64,000 nucleotides of DNA from Rhodococcus sp. 4CII. GTDB lineage: Bacteria; Actinomycetota; Actinomycetes; Mycobacteriales; Mycobacteriaceae. The position numbers and the translations under genes were made by a program. The notes beneath the pieces were generated by a model. It was not told where the DNA came from. It did not search any database and worked only from the letters and a program-made list of their open reading frames with translations. Every line of letters starts with the position of its first letter. Positions within the stretch are counted from its first letter, which is position 1. The DNA lies in the NCBI RefSeq assembly GCF_014256275.1, contig NZ_JACCFE010000002.1:5312001-5376000 (forward strand), written 5' to 3'. This document shows, piece after piece, positions 1 through 7,869 of the stretch.

Positions 1-1110
1 ACCGGCATCGCCGACATCATCGCGATCTCGGGATACGTGCGGTATTGGTGGCCCGACCTCCAGTTGTGGATCCCGGCGCTCGTGGCCATCGCGGCGCTGC
101 TTCTGCTGAACCTGCCGACCGTGCGGGCGTTCGGTGAGACCGAGTTCTGGTTCGCGCTGATCAAGATCATCGCCATCCTCAGCCTCATCGTCGTCGGACT
201 CGTCATGGTGTTCACCCACTTCACCGCGCCCAACGGGGCCGAGGCCGGGTTCGACAACCTGTGGAACGACGGCGGCATGTTCCCGACCGGCGCGATGGGC
301 TTCGTCGCCGGCTTCCAGATCGCGGTGTTCGCGTTCGTGGGTATCGAGCTCGTCGGCACCACGGCGGCCGAGGCGAAGGATCCGGAGAAGAACCTGCCGA
401 AGGCCATCAACTCCATCCCGGTCCGCATCCTGCTGTTCTATGTGGTGTCGTTGATCGTGATCATCTCGGTCACGCCGTGGCGCGAGGTTGTGCCCGGCGA
501 GAGCCCGTTCACGGCAATGTTCACCCTGGCCGGTCTGGGGATCGCGGCGGGCGTCATCCAATTCGTGGTGCTGACGTCGGCGGCGTCCTCGGCGAACTCG
601 GGGATCTACTCGACGTCTCGGATGGTCTACGGCCTCGCGCAGGAGGGCGACGCACCGGACCGGCTGGGCAGGCTCAGCTCCCGCAAGGTTCCGGCCAACG
701 CGTTGATGTTCTCCTGCGCGTTCCTGCTGTCGGCGATCGCGCTGCTGTTCTCCGGCGACTCGGTGATCGAGGCCTTCACGACTGTGACGACGATCTCGTC
801 GGTGCTGTTCATGTTCGTGTGGACGATGATCCTGGCCAGCTACATCGTGTACCGGAGGCGTCGCCCCGAACTGCACGAGGCCTCGAAGTTCAAGATGCCC
901 GGTGGCGTGGTGATGTGCTGGGTCGTCCTGGCCTTCTTCGTATTCCTGATCTGGGCCCTGACTCAGGAGGACGACACCCTCGAGGCGCTCCTCGTCACCC
1001 CGGTATGGTTCATCGTGCTCGGAATCGCGTGGGCGGTGATTCGCCGGCGTGCCCCGCACCGCGCCCGGTACGCCGCGTTCAAGGCCGAACTCGAGGAACG
1101 CCAAAGATAA
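1..1110 (+). CDS. cycA: D-serine/D-alanine/glycine permease (APC family), 5' truncated
   Basis: Inner-membrane amino-acid:proton symporter of the APC superfamily. The frame is open from base 1 (first residues T-G-I-A-D-I-I), so the N-terminal part lies outside the window; 369 residues are visible. I recognise close similarity to E. coli CycA throughout, including the blocks FAFVGIELVGTTAAE, KDPEKNLPKAINSIP and LTSAASSANSG, and the late QEDDTLEALLVTP segment. Around nine hydrophobic membrane segments are visible. A GTG at 37 is an internal codon, not a start, because homology continues upstream of it. It ends in a basic tail rich in Arg. Family assignment is very firm; the exact substrate range (glycine, D-Ala, D-Ser, possibly D-cycloserine) is inferred from homology. 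Confidence 0.93.
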   Translation, partial: TGIADIIAISGYVRYWWPDLQLWIPALVAIAALLLLNLPTVRAFGETEFWFALIKIIAILSLIVVGLVMVFTHFTAPNGAEAGFDNLWNDGGMFPTGAMGFVAGFQIAVFAFVGIELVGTTAAEAKDPEKNLPKAINSIPVRILLFYVVSLIVIISVTPWREVVPGESPFTAMFTLAGLGIAAGVIQFVVLTSAASSANSGIYSTSRMVYGLAQEGDAPDRLGRLSSRKVPANALMFSCAFLLSAIALLFSGDSVIEAFTTVTTISSVLFMFVWTMILASYIVYRRRRPELHEASKFKMPGGVVMCWVVLAFFVFLIWALTQEDDTLEALLVTPVWFIVLGIAWAVIRRRAPHRARYAAFKAELEERQR

Positions 1111-1222
1111 ACGTTCGGTAACGGTGGCGCGGACCTATATCGTTTTGTTACATTCTTCGCCAGACAGAGGAGCTCCCCCGGGTGGGGAGAGCTGCAATCC
1201 GACGACTGACGAGGTATCAACT
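1111..1222 (+). promoter_or_regulatory. 5' leader of the M23 peptidase gene with GC hairpin and GTAAC/GTTAC elements
   Basis: This 112-bp gap holds a perfect 6-bp hairpin, CTCCCC (1173-1178) with GGGGAG (1184-1189), just before a CTGCAATCC stretch. Upstream are the elements GGTAACGG (about 1117-1124) and TTGTTACAT (about 1145-1153). GTAAC/GTTAC elements are reminiscent of MtrA sites before cell-wall hydrolase genes in actinobacteria. A c-di-AMP (ydaO-type) riboswitch often precedes such genes too, but the leader seems too short for a full one. Function is inference. Confidence 0.3.
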
Positions 1223-2011
1223 GTGGGTTCCCACCACCGGGCGAACGGGTCTTCCGTTCGCTTCGAGATCGATCCGGCCGCGGCGCGTGGACGCCATCGC
1301 AATCAGCAGACCGGAGCGGGTGTGGGCATCAAGGCCGCCACTGTTGCGGCCGCCACCGGTGCCATCGTGGTCGGTGCCGCGCAACTCGGCGCCGGAAACG
1401 CGGCTGCCGCGCCCGTCGACTCCCACGAGACAAGCGGCGCGCAAACCCTGCCGGGTCTGCCGTTCGAGATCCCGGCCGGTGTCCTTCCCGCCGGTGTCGA
1501 TCTGCCCGCAGACCTCGGCGCCGCGGCCCAGAACCTCGGCGGCCCCGACCTGGGCGCCCAGGCGCAGCAGTGGCTGAACTCCGTCAACCCGGTCAAGCCC
1601 CACACGGTGCAGCCGGTGTCGGGCAAGCTGACCTCCGACTTCGGTTCCCGCTGGGGAGCGCACCACGGCGGCATCGACATCGCCGCACCGATCGGCACCT
1701 CGGTGCTCGCCGCCGCTGACGGACAGGTCATCGACGCCGGCCCGGCGTCCGGCTTCGGACTGTGGGTGCGACTGCTGCACGACGACGGAACCGTCACGAT
1801 CTACGGACACGTCAACGACTACACCGTGAGCGTCGGACAGCGCGTCACCGCCGGGCAGGAAATTGCCCACGTCGGCAACCGCGGCCAGTCCACCGGACCG
1901 CACCTGCACTTCGAGGTGCACGACGCGAACGGCAACAAGATCGATCCCGCACGCTGGCTGCAGGAACGCGGCGTGTCCGTCACCTGGGGCAACGCGGGCG
2001 CGAACGCGTAA
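1223..2011 (+). CDS. Secreted or membrane-anchored M23 (LytM-type) peptidoglycan endopeptidase
   Basis: A 262-residue zinc metallopeptidase predicted to cut peptide cross-links of the cell wall. An Ala/Gly-rich hydrophobic stretch at about residues 34-63 acts as a signal or anchor after a basic N-terminus. The catalytic M23 domain covers about 125-245 with complete motifs: H148-x3-D152, Y-G-H196, and H227-L-H229. By analogy with LytM, H148, D152 and H229 bind zinc while H196 and H227 are catalytic, so the enzyme should be active. I chose the GTG at 1223 because it lies after a structured leader and gives a normal export signal; the frame extends further upstream without homology. Single gene, with the small minus-strand gene behind it converging on it. 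Regulation probably acts through the leader. Confidence 0.88.
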   Translation: MGSHHRANGSSVRFEIDPAAARGRHRNQQTGAGVGIKAATVAAATGAIVVGAAQLGAGNAAAAPVDSHETSGAQTLPGLPFEIPAGVLPAGVDLPADLGAAAQNLGGPDLGAQAQQWLNSVNPVKPHTVQPVSGKLTSDFGSRWGAHHGGIDIAAPIGTSVLAAADGQVIDAGPASGFGLWVRLLHDDGTVTIYGHVNDYTVSVGQRVTAGQEIAHVGNRGQSTGPHLHFEVHDANGNKIDPARWLQERGVSVTWGNAGANA

Positions 2012-2014
2012 GGC

Positions 2015-2275
2015 CTATTCCGGCTCGAGATCGTCGTCGTTGCGGAACACGAGTGGTCCGCTGTCGAGGGCGATCGCCCAGCGTCGTGAGACGGCCCAGT
2101 CGCGGCCGTAGGAATCGTTGCTGATGTCCTGGACGCCGGCGAAATCGTCGACGATCACGCCGGCCTCCAGGGGCCATTTCTTCTCGGCCAGTTCGTGATC
2201 GGCCGAATGCCGGGTTTTCACCCGCGTGCCCACGGAGAACTCTGGTTTCTTCTTGGAGTCGGTATCAGGTGTCAT
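2015..2275 (-). CDS. Small conserved hypothetical protein (86 aa)
   Basis: An 86-residue soluble protein with a charged N-terminus (MTPDTDSKKKPEF), a central V-G-T-R-V-K-T region and an acidic tail ending DDDLEPE. The start is supported by a GGAAGGA ribosome-binding site just upstream of the ATG at 2275; a longer in-frame extension overlaps the divergent gene and lacks such a site. The sequence around residues 14-45 (VGTRVKTRH, then VIVDDFAG) has the look of a small SH3-like barrel found in actinobacterial proteins of unknown function, but I do not recognise a named family. It is divergent from the GCS2-type ligase gene, with about 116 bp between the starts. Confidence 0.7.
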   Translation of the reverse strand: MTPDTDSKKKPEFSVGTRVKTRHSADHELAEKKWPLEAGVIVDDFAGVQDISNDSYGRDWAVSRRWAIALDSGPLVFRNDDDLEPE

Positions 2276-2391
2276 CTCGGTCCTTCCGCTCACCAGCGTC
2301 TGGTTCGAGGTTAGTCCGCCATCCCGCATTCGCGCGGGCTGAACGGATATGCTCCCCCGTGAGCGCAGTTCGAGCGCAGTTGGGGAGTGGT

Positions 2392-3900
2392 ATGGGTCGC
2401 GAAGTGACGTCTCGGACATTCACCCGAGCAGACCGGCGCCTGTTCCGGCAGAAGGTGCTGCAGTGCGCCGACGCGCTCGAGCGGATGCTTCGGGAGGGTG
2501 CGTTCGCCGACGACGTCGACCCGCCGCGGCCGATGCTGGGGATGGAGATCGAGTTCAACCTCGTCCACGCCGACATGACGCCCGCGATGTCGAATCTCGC
2601 TGTACTCGAGTCGATCGACGACGATGCCGTGTTTCAGACCGAGCTCGGCCAGTTCAACGTAGAGATGAACGTCCGGCCGGGTCCGCTGGTCGGCGAGGGC
2701 ACCTTCGAGCTCGAACGCACACTGCGGGCGTCGCTGCACGTCGCCGACGCGCGAATCCACGGGCAGGACGCCCAGCTGGTGATGATCGGCATGCTGCCGA
2801 CGCTGCAACTCGAGCATCTGGGTCACGAGTGGATCACCGCGAATCCGCGCTATGAGCAGCTCAACGAACAGATCTTCGCCGCTCGCGGTGAGGACATCGA
2901 ACTCGACCTCGAAGGTGTTCCGCTTTCGGGCCGACTCGCCGAACAGCTGAGGGTGGACGCCAACTCGGTGCTCCCGGAGGCCGCGTGCACCTCCCTCCAG
3001 TTGCACCTGCGGGTTGCGCCGGACGAGTTCGCCGCCCACTGGAACGCCGCGCAGTGTCTGGCGGGGGCCCAGGTGGCGCTCGCGGCGAACTCGCCGTTCA
3101 TGGCAGGCAAAGCGTTGTGGCACGAATCCCGCATCCCGATCTTCGAGCAGGCCACCGATACACGTCCGCTGGAGCTGAAGAACCAGGGTGTGCGGCCGCG
3201 CGTGTGGTTCGGCGAGCGGTGGATCACCTCGGTGCTCGACCTGTTCGAGGAGAACTCCCGGTATTTCCCGGCGCTGCTACCCGAGATGTCCGACGTCGAC
3301 CCGTTGACGGAACTCGACGCCGGACGGGTGCCCGACCTCAGCGAATTGCAGATGCACAACGGCACCATCTACCGGTGGAACCGGCCGGTCTACGACAGCG
3401 ACGACGGAAAGCCGCACCTGCGGATCGAGAACCGTGTGCTGCCGGCGGGCCCGACCGTCCTCGACACGATGGCGAACGCCGCGTTCTACTACGGTGCGCT
3501 GCGCGGGCTCGTCGAGGCGGAGCAGCCGGTGTGGTCGCAGATGTCGTTCAACGCCGCCGAGGAGAACCTGCACGCCGGCGCGAAGTACGGCATGGACGCC
3601 GAACTGTACTGGCCCGGTATCGGGTTCGCGGGCGCCGACGAGCTCGTCCTGCGGCGGTTGCTGCCGATCGCCGACGAGGGTCTCGCCGCATTCGGGCTGT
3701 CCGCGAAGGCCCGCGACCGCTACCTCAGCGTCATCGAGGGCCGGTGCCTCACCCGGCAGACCGGAGCGTCGTGGCAGCGTGCGCAGGTGATCCGGCACGA
3801 GAACGCCGGTCTGCGCCGCCCGGAGGCTTTGGCCGCCATGCTGCGTCAGTACGTCGAGAACATGCGCGAGGGGAGCCCCGTTCACACCTGGCCGGTGTGA
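2392..3900 (+). CDS. Glutamate-cysteine ligase family (GCS2) protein, 502 aa
   Basis: A carboxylate-amine ligase of the GCS2 superfamily, ATP-dependent, joining an amino acid carboxylate to an amine. The N-terminal GMEIEFNLV motif and the following TELGQFNVEMNV segment are family signatures carrying acidic metal/substrate ligands. At about 500 residues it is longer than the YbdK type (about 370) and belongs to an actinobacterial long form usually annotated glutamate-cysteine ligase. Mycolic actinomycetes use mycothiol, so gamma-glutamylcysteine synthesis itself is uncertain; other ligations are possible. The ATG at 2392 follows a GGGGAG site; an in-frame GTG at 2359 is an alternative. Apparently monocistronic, convergent with hmp with only 16 bp between stops. 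Confidence 0.75.
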   Translation: MGREVTSRTFTRADRRLFRQKVLQCADALERMLREGAFADDVDPPRPMLGMEIEFNLVHADMTPAMSNLAVLESIDDDAVFQTELGQFNVEMNVRPGPLVGEGTFELERTLRASLHVADARIHGQDAQLVMIGMLPTLQLEHLGHEWITANPRYEQLNEQIFAARGEDIELDLEGVPLSGRLAEQLRVDANSVLPEAACTSLQLHLRVAPDEFAAHWNAAQCLAGAQVALAANSPFMAGKALWHESRIPIFEQATDTRPLELKNQGVRPRVWFGERWITSVLDLFEENSRYFPALLPEMSDVDPLTELDAGRVPDLSELQMHNGTIYRWNRPVYDSDDGKPHLRIENRVLPAGPTVLDTMANAAFYYGALRGLVEAEQPVWSQMSFNAAEENLHAGAKYGMDAELYWPGIGFAGADELVLRRLLPIADEGLAAFGLSAKARDRYLSVIEGRCLTRQTGASWQRAQVIRHENAGLRRPEALAAMLRQYVENMREGSPVHTWPV

Positions 3901-3916
3901 ACGGGCGCAGCCGCCC

Positions 3917-5101
3917 TCATACTCCGGCGGCCGACCAGCTGTCGGGACCGAAGACCTCGTAGTGAATGTTCTCGGCGGGCACGTCCTTTGCTAGCAGCGC
4001 CTCGCGCATGCCGAGCATGAACGGCAGCGGACCGCACAGGTAGGCCTGGGTGCCGGGCGCGATCGTCACCTCCCCGAGGTCGGCTCGTCCCTCCCGCAGG
4101 CTGCCCTCGGGCCTGCGAGCGCCCAGGTCCTCGTACCAGCGGTGCATCACGGCGAACGGCAGACGCTCCACGAGTTCCGTCAGCTCCGCGCGGTGCGCGT
4201 GGCTGCTGGCGGAGCGATCGGCGTGGAGCACCGAGATAGGGCGGTCGTCCTCGGTGTCGGCGAGGTGGCTGAGCATCCCGATCATCGGCGTGCACCCGAT
4301 GCCCGCGGAGACGAGGAGCAGCGGCGCGTCGTCGTCCTGCAGGACGAGATCACCGAACGGTGTCGACACCTCCACGATGTCCTCTTCGAACACGTTGTGG
4401 TACAGGAAGTTCGACACCTCGCCCGTTCGTTTCACGGAGATCCGCCAGTCGCCGCCGGACGGTGCCGACGACAGGCTGTACTGGCGGATCTGGCGCGCAC
4501 CGTCCGGCAGGCGAACCGCGACGGAGAGATACTGTCCCGGCGCGAAGGTAGGAAGCGGAGTGCCGTCCACCGAGGTGAGGACGAACGAGACGGTGTCCGC
4601 GGACTCGTGCCTGCGCTCGCGAACCCGCACGTTCCGCCACACGTCTCCGGCTGCCACTCCCGCCGAGGCGTACAGGCCGGCCTCCATCGCGATCAGCGTC
4701 TCCGCCATCAGCCAGTACACCTCGTCCCAGGCCGCCGCGACCTCGGGAGTGACGGCGTCACCGAGGACCTCGACGATGGCCGCGAACAGGTGGGTGTGCA
4801 CGATTGTGTACTGCGAGGGTTCGATTCCCAGTGACGCGTGCTTGTTCGCGATCCTCGACAGGATGAGGTCGACGCGTGCCTGATCGGGTTCGAGTTGGAG
4901 GGCGGCGAACGCGGCGATAGCCCCGGCCAGCGCTTTCTGCTGTTCGCCCTGCTTCTGGTTGCCCCGATTGAACAGGTCTCGTTCGAGTTCGGGGTGCGCG
5001 TCGAACATCTTGCGATAGAAGAGCGTCGTGATGTCCGAGATCGCGGCGCCGACCACGGGCAGGGTGGCACGGATGACGTCCGTCGAGGTGGGCGAGAGCA
5101 T
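3917..5101 (-). CDS. hmp: Flavohemoprotein / nitric oxide dioxygenase
   Basis: Cytoplasmic NO detoxification enzyme converting NO and O2 to nitrate with NAD(P)H. The 394 residues show the classic three-domain order: a globin at about 1-140 with Tyr29 (B10) and proximal His88 in IANKHASLG, an FAD domain at about 150-258 with RQYSL (206-210), and an NAD domain with SAGIGCTPM (265-273) and a C-terminal HYEVFGPD. All key residues seen are intact. It starts one base after the nsrR stop codon, so the two genes form a minus-strand operon and its expression is expected to follow NsrR control from the operator near 5600. Confidence 0.95.
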   Translation of the reverse strand: MLSPTSTDVIRATLPVVGAAISDITTLFYRKMFDAHPELERDLFNRGNQKQGEQQKALAGAIAAFAALQLEPDQARVDLILSRIANKHASLGIEPSQYTIVHTHLFAAIVEVLGDAVTPEVAAAWDEVYWLMAETLIAMEAGLYASAGVAAGDVWRNVRVRERRHESADTVSFVLTSVDGTPLPTFAPGQYLSVAVRLPDGARQIRQYSLSSAPSGGDWRISVKRTGEVSNFLYHNVFEEDIVEVSTPFGDLVLQDDDAPLLLVSAGIGCTPMIGMLSHLADTEDDRPISVLHADRSASSHAHRAELTELVERLPFAVMHRWYEDLGARRPEGSLREGRADLGEVTIAPGTQAYLCGPLPFMLGMREALLAKDVPAENIHYEVFGPDSWSAAGV

Positions 5102-5102
5102 G

Positions 5103-5576
5103 TCAGTCTCCGATCGTTCGAGAAATCTGGGAAGTGGTGGCGGCTACCCGGGGGAGGGCGAGCAGCACGGTTCCGGTGGGGGTCCGGGTGAGGTCTTCGA
5201 CGGTGAGGCCGTCCAGCGACCCGAAGAACGCGTCCTGCGCACGTCGGAGCGCCGACCGCAACAGGCAGTTCGACCGCAGCGGGCAGGGCTGGGCGCCGTC
5301 GCAGTCGACGACCTCCGCGTCACCTTCGAGTCGGCGTGCGAGCCGGCCGACGGACGCGGTGCGCCCGAGTTCGGTGATGGCCAGACCACCGGCGCGTCCC
5401 CGTCGCGCGTCGACGATGCCGAGTTCGCCGAGTCGGGTGATCACCTTGGCGGCGTGGGTGTACGACACGGACAGTTCCTCGGCGATCGCCCTGCTGCCCG
5501 GCCGTTCACCGTCCCCGGCGACGGCCAGTCGCATGACGACCCGCAGCCCCAGATCGGTGAACTGTGTGAGTTGCAT
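5103..5576 (-). CDS. nsrR: NO-sensing Rrf2-family repressor NsrR
   Basis: A 157-residue Rrf2 regulator. The N-terminal winged helix (MQLTQFTDLGLRVVMRLA, then YTHAAKVITRLGELG) and a [Fe-S] ligand cluster of three cysteines, Cys92, Cys98 and Cys104, match NsrR from Streptomyces and E. coli. NO attack on the cluster relieves repression. It is the first gene of the nsrR-hmp operon, an arrangement typical of NsrR and implying autoregulation. A TATTC/GAATA inverted repeat sits 17-33 bp upstream of the start. IscR-like function is unlikely given the hmp partner. Confidence 0.92.
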   Translation of the reverse strand: MQLTQFTDLGLRVVMRLAVAGDGERPGSRAIAEELSVSYTHAAKVITRLGELGIVDARRGRAGGLAITELGRTASVGRLARRLEGDAEVVDCDGAQPCPLRSNCLLRSALRRAQDAFFGSLDGLTVEDLTRTPTGTVLLALPRVAATTSQISRTIGD

Positions 5577-5592
5577 GACCTGAACGTACTTT

Positions 5593-5609
5593 TATTCTCA
5601 TCTGGAATA
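5593..5609 (-). promoter_or_regulatory. Candidate NsrR operator
   Basis: An inverted repeat with perfect arms TATTC (5593-5597) and GAATA (5605-5609) separated by 7 bp, lying just upstream of nsrR. AT-rich palindromes of this size and position are typical of Rrf2/NsrR sites. The assignment is inferred from position and symmetry. Confidence 0.5.
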
Positions 5610-5661
5610 CCAAATTTGTGACCGACGTCGCTCGACGAAAAATCACTCGGAAAGTGTTGTG

Positions 5662-5684
5662 GCCCAACAGTATTTGAGTTGGGC
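5662..5684. promoter_or_regulatory. Perfect inverted repeat GCCCAAC-N9-GTTGGGC, possible operator
   Basis: Arms at 5662-5668 and 5678-5684 are perfect complements with a 9-bp AT-rich spacer, in the shared regulatory region between nsrR and the stress-protein gene. The geometry suits a dimeric regulator. The regulator is unknown. Confidence 0.4.
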
Positions 5685-5750
5685 GCACTGCCCCACCTTT
5701 TCATCATCGCCGAATTCGGCCGCCACGGCTACGGTCGGAGAGCCCGATTC

Positions 5751-5770
5751 GGTGGGACTTAAGTCCCGGA
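5751..5770 (+). promoter_or_regulatory. DosR (DevR) box
   Basis: Contains the perfect 14-bp palindrome GGGACTTAAGTCCC at 5754-5767, which is the core of the mycobacterial DosR consensus TTSGGGACTWWAGTCCCSAA. It lies about 55 bp upstream of the universal stress protein gene at 5825, a normal activator distance, and about 5 kb from dosR itself. Confidence 0.82.
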
Positions 5771-5824
5771 TCGAAAGGCGAAGGGCGGCAGACGCGAATC
5801 GGACACCGGGGATAGTGTGAAGCC

Positions 5825-6709
5825 ATGAGCACACGGGACCGCAACAGTGTCGTCGTCGGTGTCGACGGATCGGACAGCTCGAAGTCCGCGGTACGGGTGG
5901 CAGCCGACCTGGCCACCGAACGCAGCCTGAACCTGAAGATCATCCACGCCCTCGATTTCGCGCCGTACGGGTTCGGCGGCCCCTACATGGATTCGGGTGG
6001 CGTGTACGAATGGGTCGAAGCGAGCGGCAAGGCGATCCTCGCCGAGGCGCAGGAAGAGGCGTACGCGGTCAATCCCATCATCGACGTCCACACCGAACTG
6101 TCGATCGGAAGCAGTGCGCAGTGGCTCGTAGACCTGTCCGAGAACGCCCGGATCGTGGTGGTCGGGGCGTCCGGGTCCGGTGCCGCGGCCACCGCCCTGC
6201 TCGGAAACACGGCGATCAACGTCACCAGCCACGCGCACTGCCCGGTCGTCGTGGTCCGGGGTGACGCCCACGAGGGCGGGCCCGTCGTCGTCGGCGTCGA
6301 CGGCAGCCCCACCAGCGAACGGGCGATCTCGGTGGCCTTCCAGGAAGCGTCGCTGCGGAACGCGCCGTTGGTGGCCGTGCACGTCTGGAGCGACCTCGGG
6401 CCGACGGCGTTCGAGGACCCGAGGGCCGTGGCCCTGGTCCCGCAGGGCGTCGAGGAGGACGAACATGCCGTCCTGGCCGAGAGCCTCGCCGGCTGGCAGG
6501 AGAAATACCCGGACGTGCGGGTCACCCGCGAGGTGTACATCGACAACCCGCGGGCGCGACTGCTGGAGTGGTCGAAGAAGGCACAACTGCTGGTCGTGGG
6601 CAGTCGGGGCCGCGGCGGATTCAAGGGAATGCTGCTCGGATCGACCAGCAACAGCCTGGTCGGCGGTGCGCACTGCCCGGTAGTCGTCGTGAGGCCTGCA
6701 CGCCCCTGA
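5825..6709 (+). CDS. Universal stress protein, tandem UspA domains
   Basis: A 294-residue protein with two UspA folds (about 1-145 and 155-294), the usual size of mycobacterial DosR-regulon Usp proteins such as Rv1996 and Rv2623. Each half begins VVVGVDGS and contains an ATP-binding loop; the C-terminal one reads VGSRGRGGFKGMLLGST and ends CPVVVVRP. Such proteins bind ATP and slow growth in hypoxia or stationary phase. A near-perfect DosR box sits upstream, so hypoxic induction is likely. It is followed 71 bp later by the LLM oxidoreductase and then a second Usp, a probable operon. Confidence 0.93.
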   Translation: MSTRDRNSVVVGVDGSDSSKSAVRVAADLATERSLNLKIIHALDFAPYGFGGPYMDSGGVYEWVEASGKAILAEAQEEAYAVNPIIDVHTELSIGSSAQWLVDLSENARIVVVGASGSGAAATALLGNTAINVTSHAHCPVVVVRGDAHEGGPVVVGVDGSPTSERAISVAFQEASLRNAPLVAVHVWSDLGPTAFEDPRAVALVPQGVEEDEHAVLAESLAGWQEKYPDVRVTREVYIDNPRARLLEWSKKAQLLVVGSRGRGGFKGMLLGSTSNSLVGGAHCPVVVVRPARP

Positions 6710-6780
6710 CGCGATTGCGCGCAGTAGTGTTCTGGACTGAAGAAGAACAGGTTGCAGGAACGCCAGGATTGGGGAACGAC

Positions 6781-7821
6781 GTGCGCATAGGTATGGGCTT
6801 GAACTACAGCGGCGGTTTCGCCGAGACGGTCGACGAGGTCGCCGACCTGGAGAAAGCTGGACTCGACATCGCGTTCGTGCCCGAGGCCTACTCGTTCGAC
6901 GCGGTGAGCCAGATCGGCTACCTCGCCGCCAAGACCACGACGCTGGAACTCGCGTCGGGCATCTTCCAGATCTACACCCGCACGCCGAGCCTGACGGCCA
7001 TGACGGCAGCCGGCCTCGACTTCGTGTCGAACGGCCGCTTCGTGATGGGCCTCGGCGCGTCCGGACCCCAGGTGATCGAGGGCTTTCACGGCGTCAAGTA
7101 CGACGCACCCCTCGGGCGCACCCGCGAGGTCGTCGAGATCTGCCGCAAGGTGTGGCGCCGCGAGAAGGTCGAATTCCAGGGCAAGTACTACCAGGTTCCG
7201 CTCCCCGCGGAGAAGGGCACCGGGCTGGGCAAGCCACTGAAGATCATCAACCACCCTGTGCGTGATCGCATCCCGATCGTCATCGCCTCGCTCGGGCCCA
7301 AGAACGTCGAGATGACGGCCGAGATCGCCGAGGGCTGGGAACCGATCTTCTATCACCCGGAGAAGGCCGCGAGCGTGTGGGGCGAGCCCCTCGCCAAGGG
7401 CAAGGCGAAGCGCGACTCCAGCCTCGGCGAGCTGCAGGTCTTCGCCTCGCCCGCGCTCGCCATCGGCGACGACGTCGAGCACATGCTCGACTGGGTCCGC
7501 CCCGGCCTCGCGCTGTACATCGGCGGCATGGGCGCGAAGGGCAAGAACTTCTACAACGACCTCGCGGTCCGGTACGGCTACGAGAAGGAAGCCGAGACCA
7601 TCCAGGATCTCTATCTGTCGGGCAAGAAGGACGAGGCCGCCGCCGCGGTGCCGGACGAACTGGTGCGGGCCGTGTCCCTGATCGGTCCGGAGAGCTACGT
7701 CGCGGAACGGGTGGCCGCGTTCGCCGAATCCGGGGTCACCACCCTCACCGTCACACCGCTCGCCGCGGACCGCGCGGGTCGCGTCGCGTTGGTCGAGAAG
7801 CTCCGCAAGATCTGCGGGTAA
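6781..7821 (+). CDS. LLM-class F420-dependent oxidoreductase
   Basis: A 346-residue luciferase-like TIM-barrel protein. It starts (GTG at 6781) RIGMGLNYSGGF and carries the family segments GLDIAFVPEAY, LASGIFQIYTR and FVMGLGASGPQVIEGFHG. The closest family I recall is the mycobacterial Rv3520c type of putative coenzyme-F420-dependent dehydrogenases. F420 rather than FMN is inferred from this similarity; the substrate is unknown. The frame is open upstream into the preceding gene but homology begins at the GTG. Its place between two stress-protein genes downstream of a DosR box suggests a role in redox balance during hypoxia. Confidence 0.82.
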   Translation: MRIGMGLNYSGGFAETVDEVADLEKAGLDIAFVPEAYSFDAVSQIGYLAAKTTTLELASGIFQIYTRTPSLTAMTAAGLDFVSNGRFVMGLGASGPQVIEGFHGVKYDAPLGRTREVVEICRKVWRREKVEFQGKYYQVPLPAEKGTGLGKPLKIINHPVRDRIPIVIASLGPKNVEMTAEIAEGWEPIFYHPEKAASVWGEPLAKGKAKRDSSLGELQVFASPALAIGDDVEHMLDWVRPGLALYIGGMGAKGKNFYNDLAVRYGYEKEAETIQDLYLSGKKDEAAAAVPDELVRAVSLIGPESYVAERVAAFAESGVTTLTVTPLAADRAGRVALVEKLRKICG

Positions 7822-7869
7822 CACCGCAAACCCCGCAATGCCCAGCCGGAAGAACCAGGAAAGGTGACC

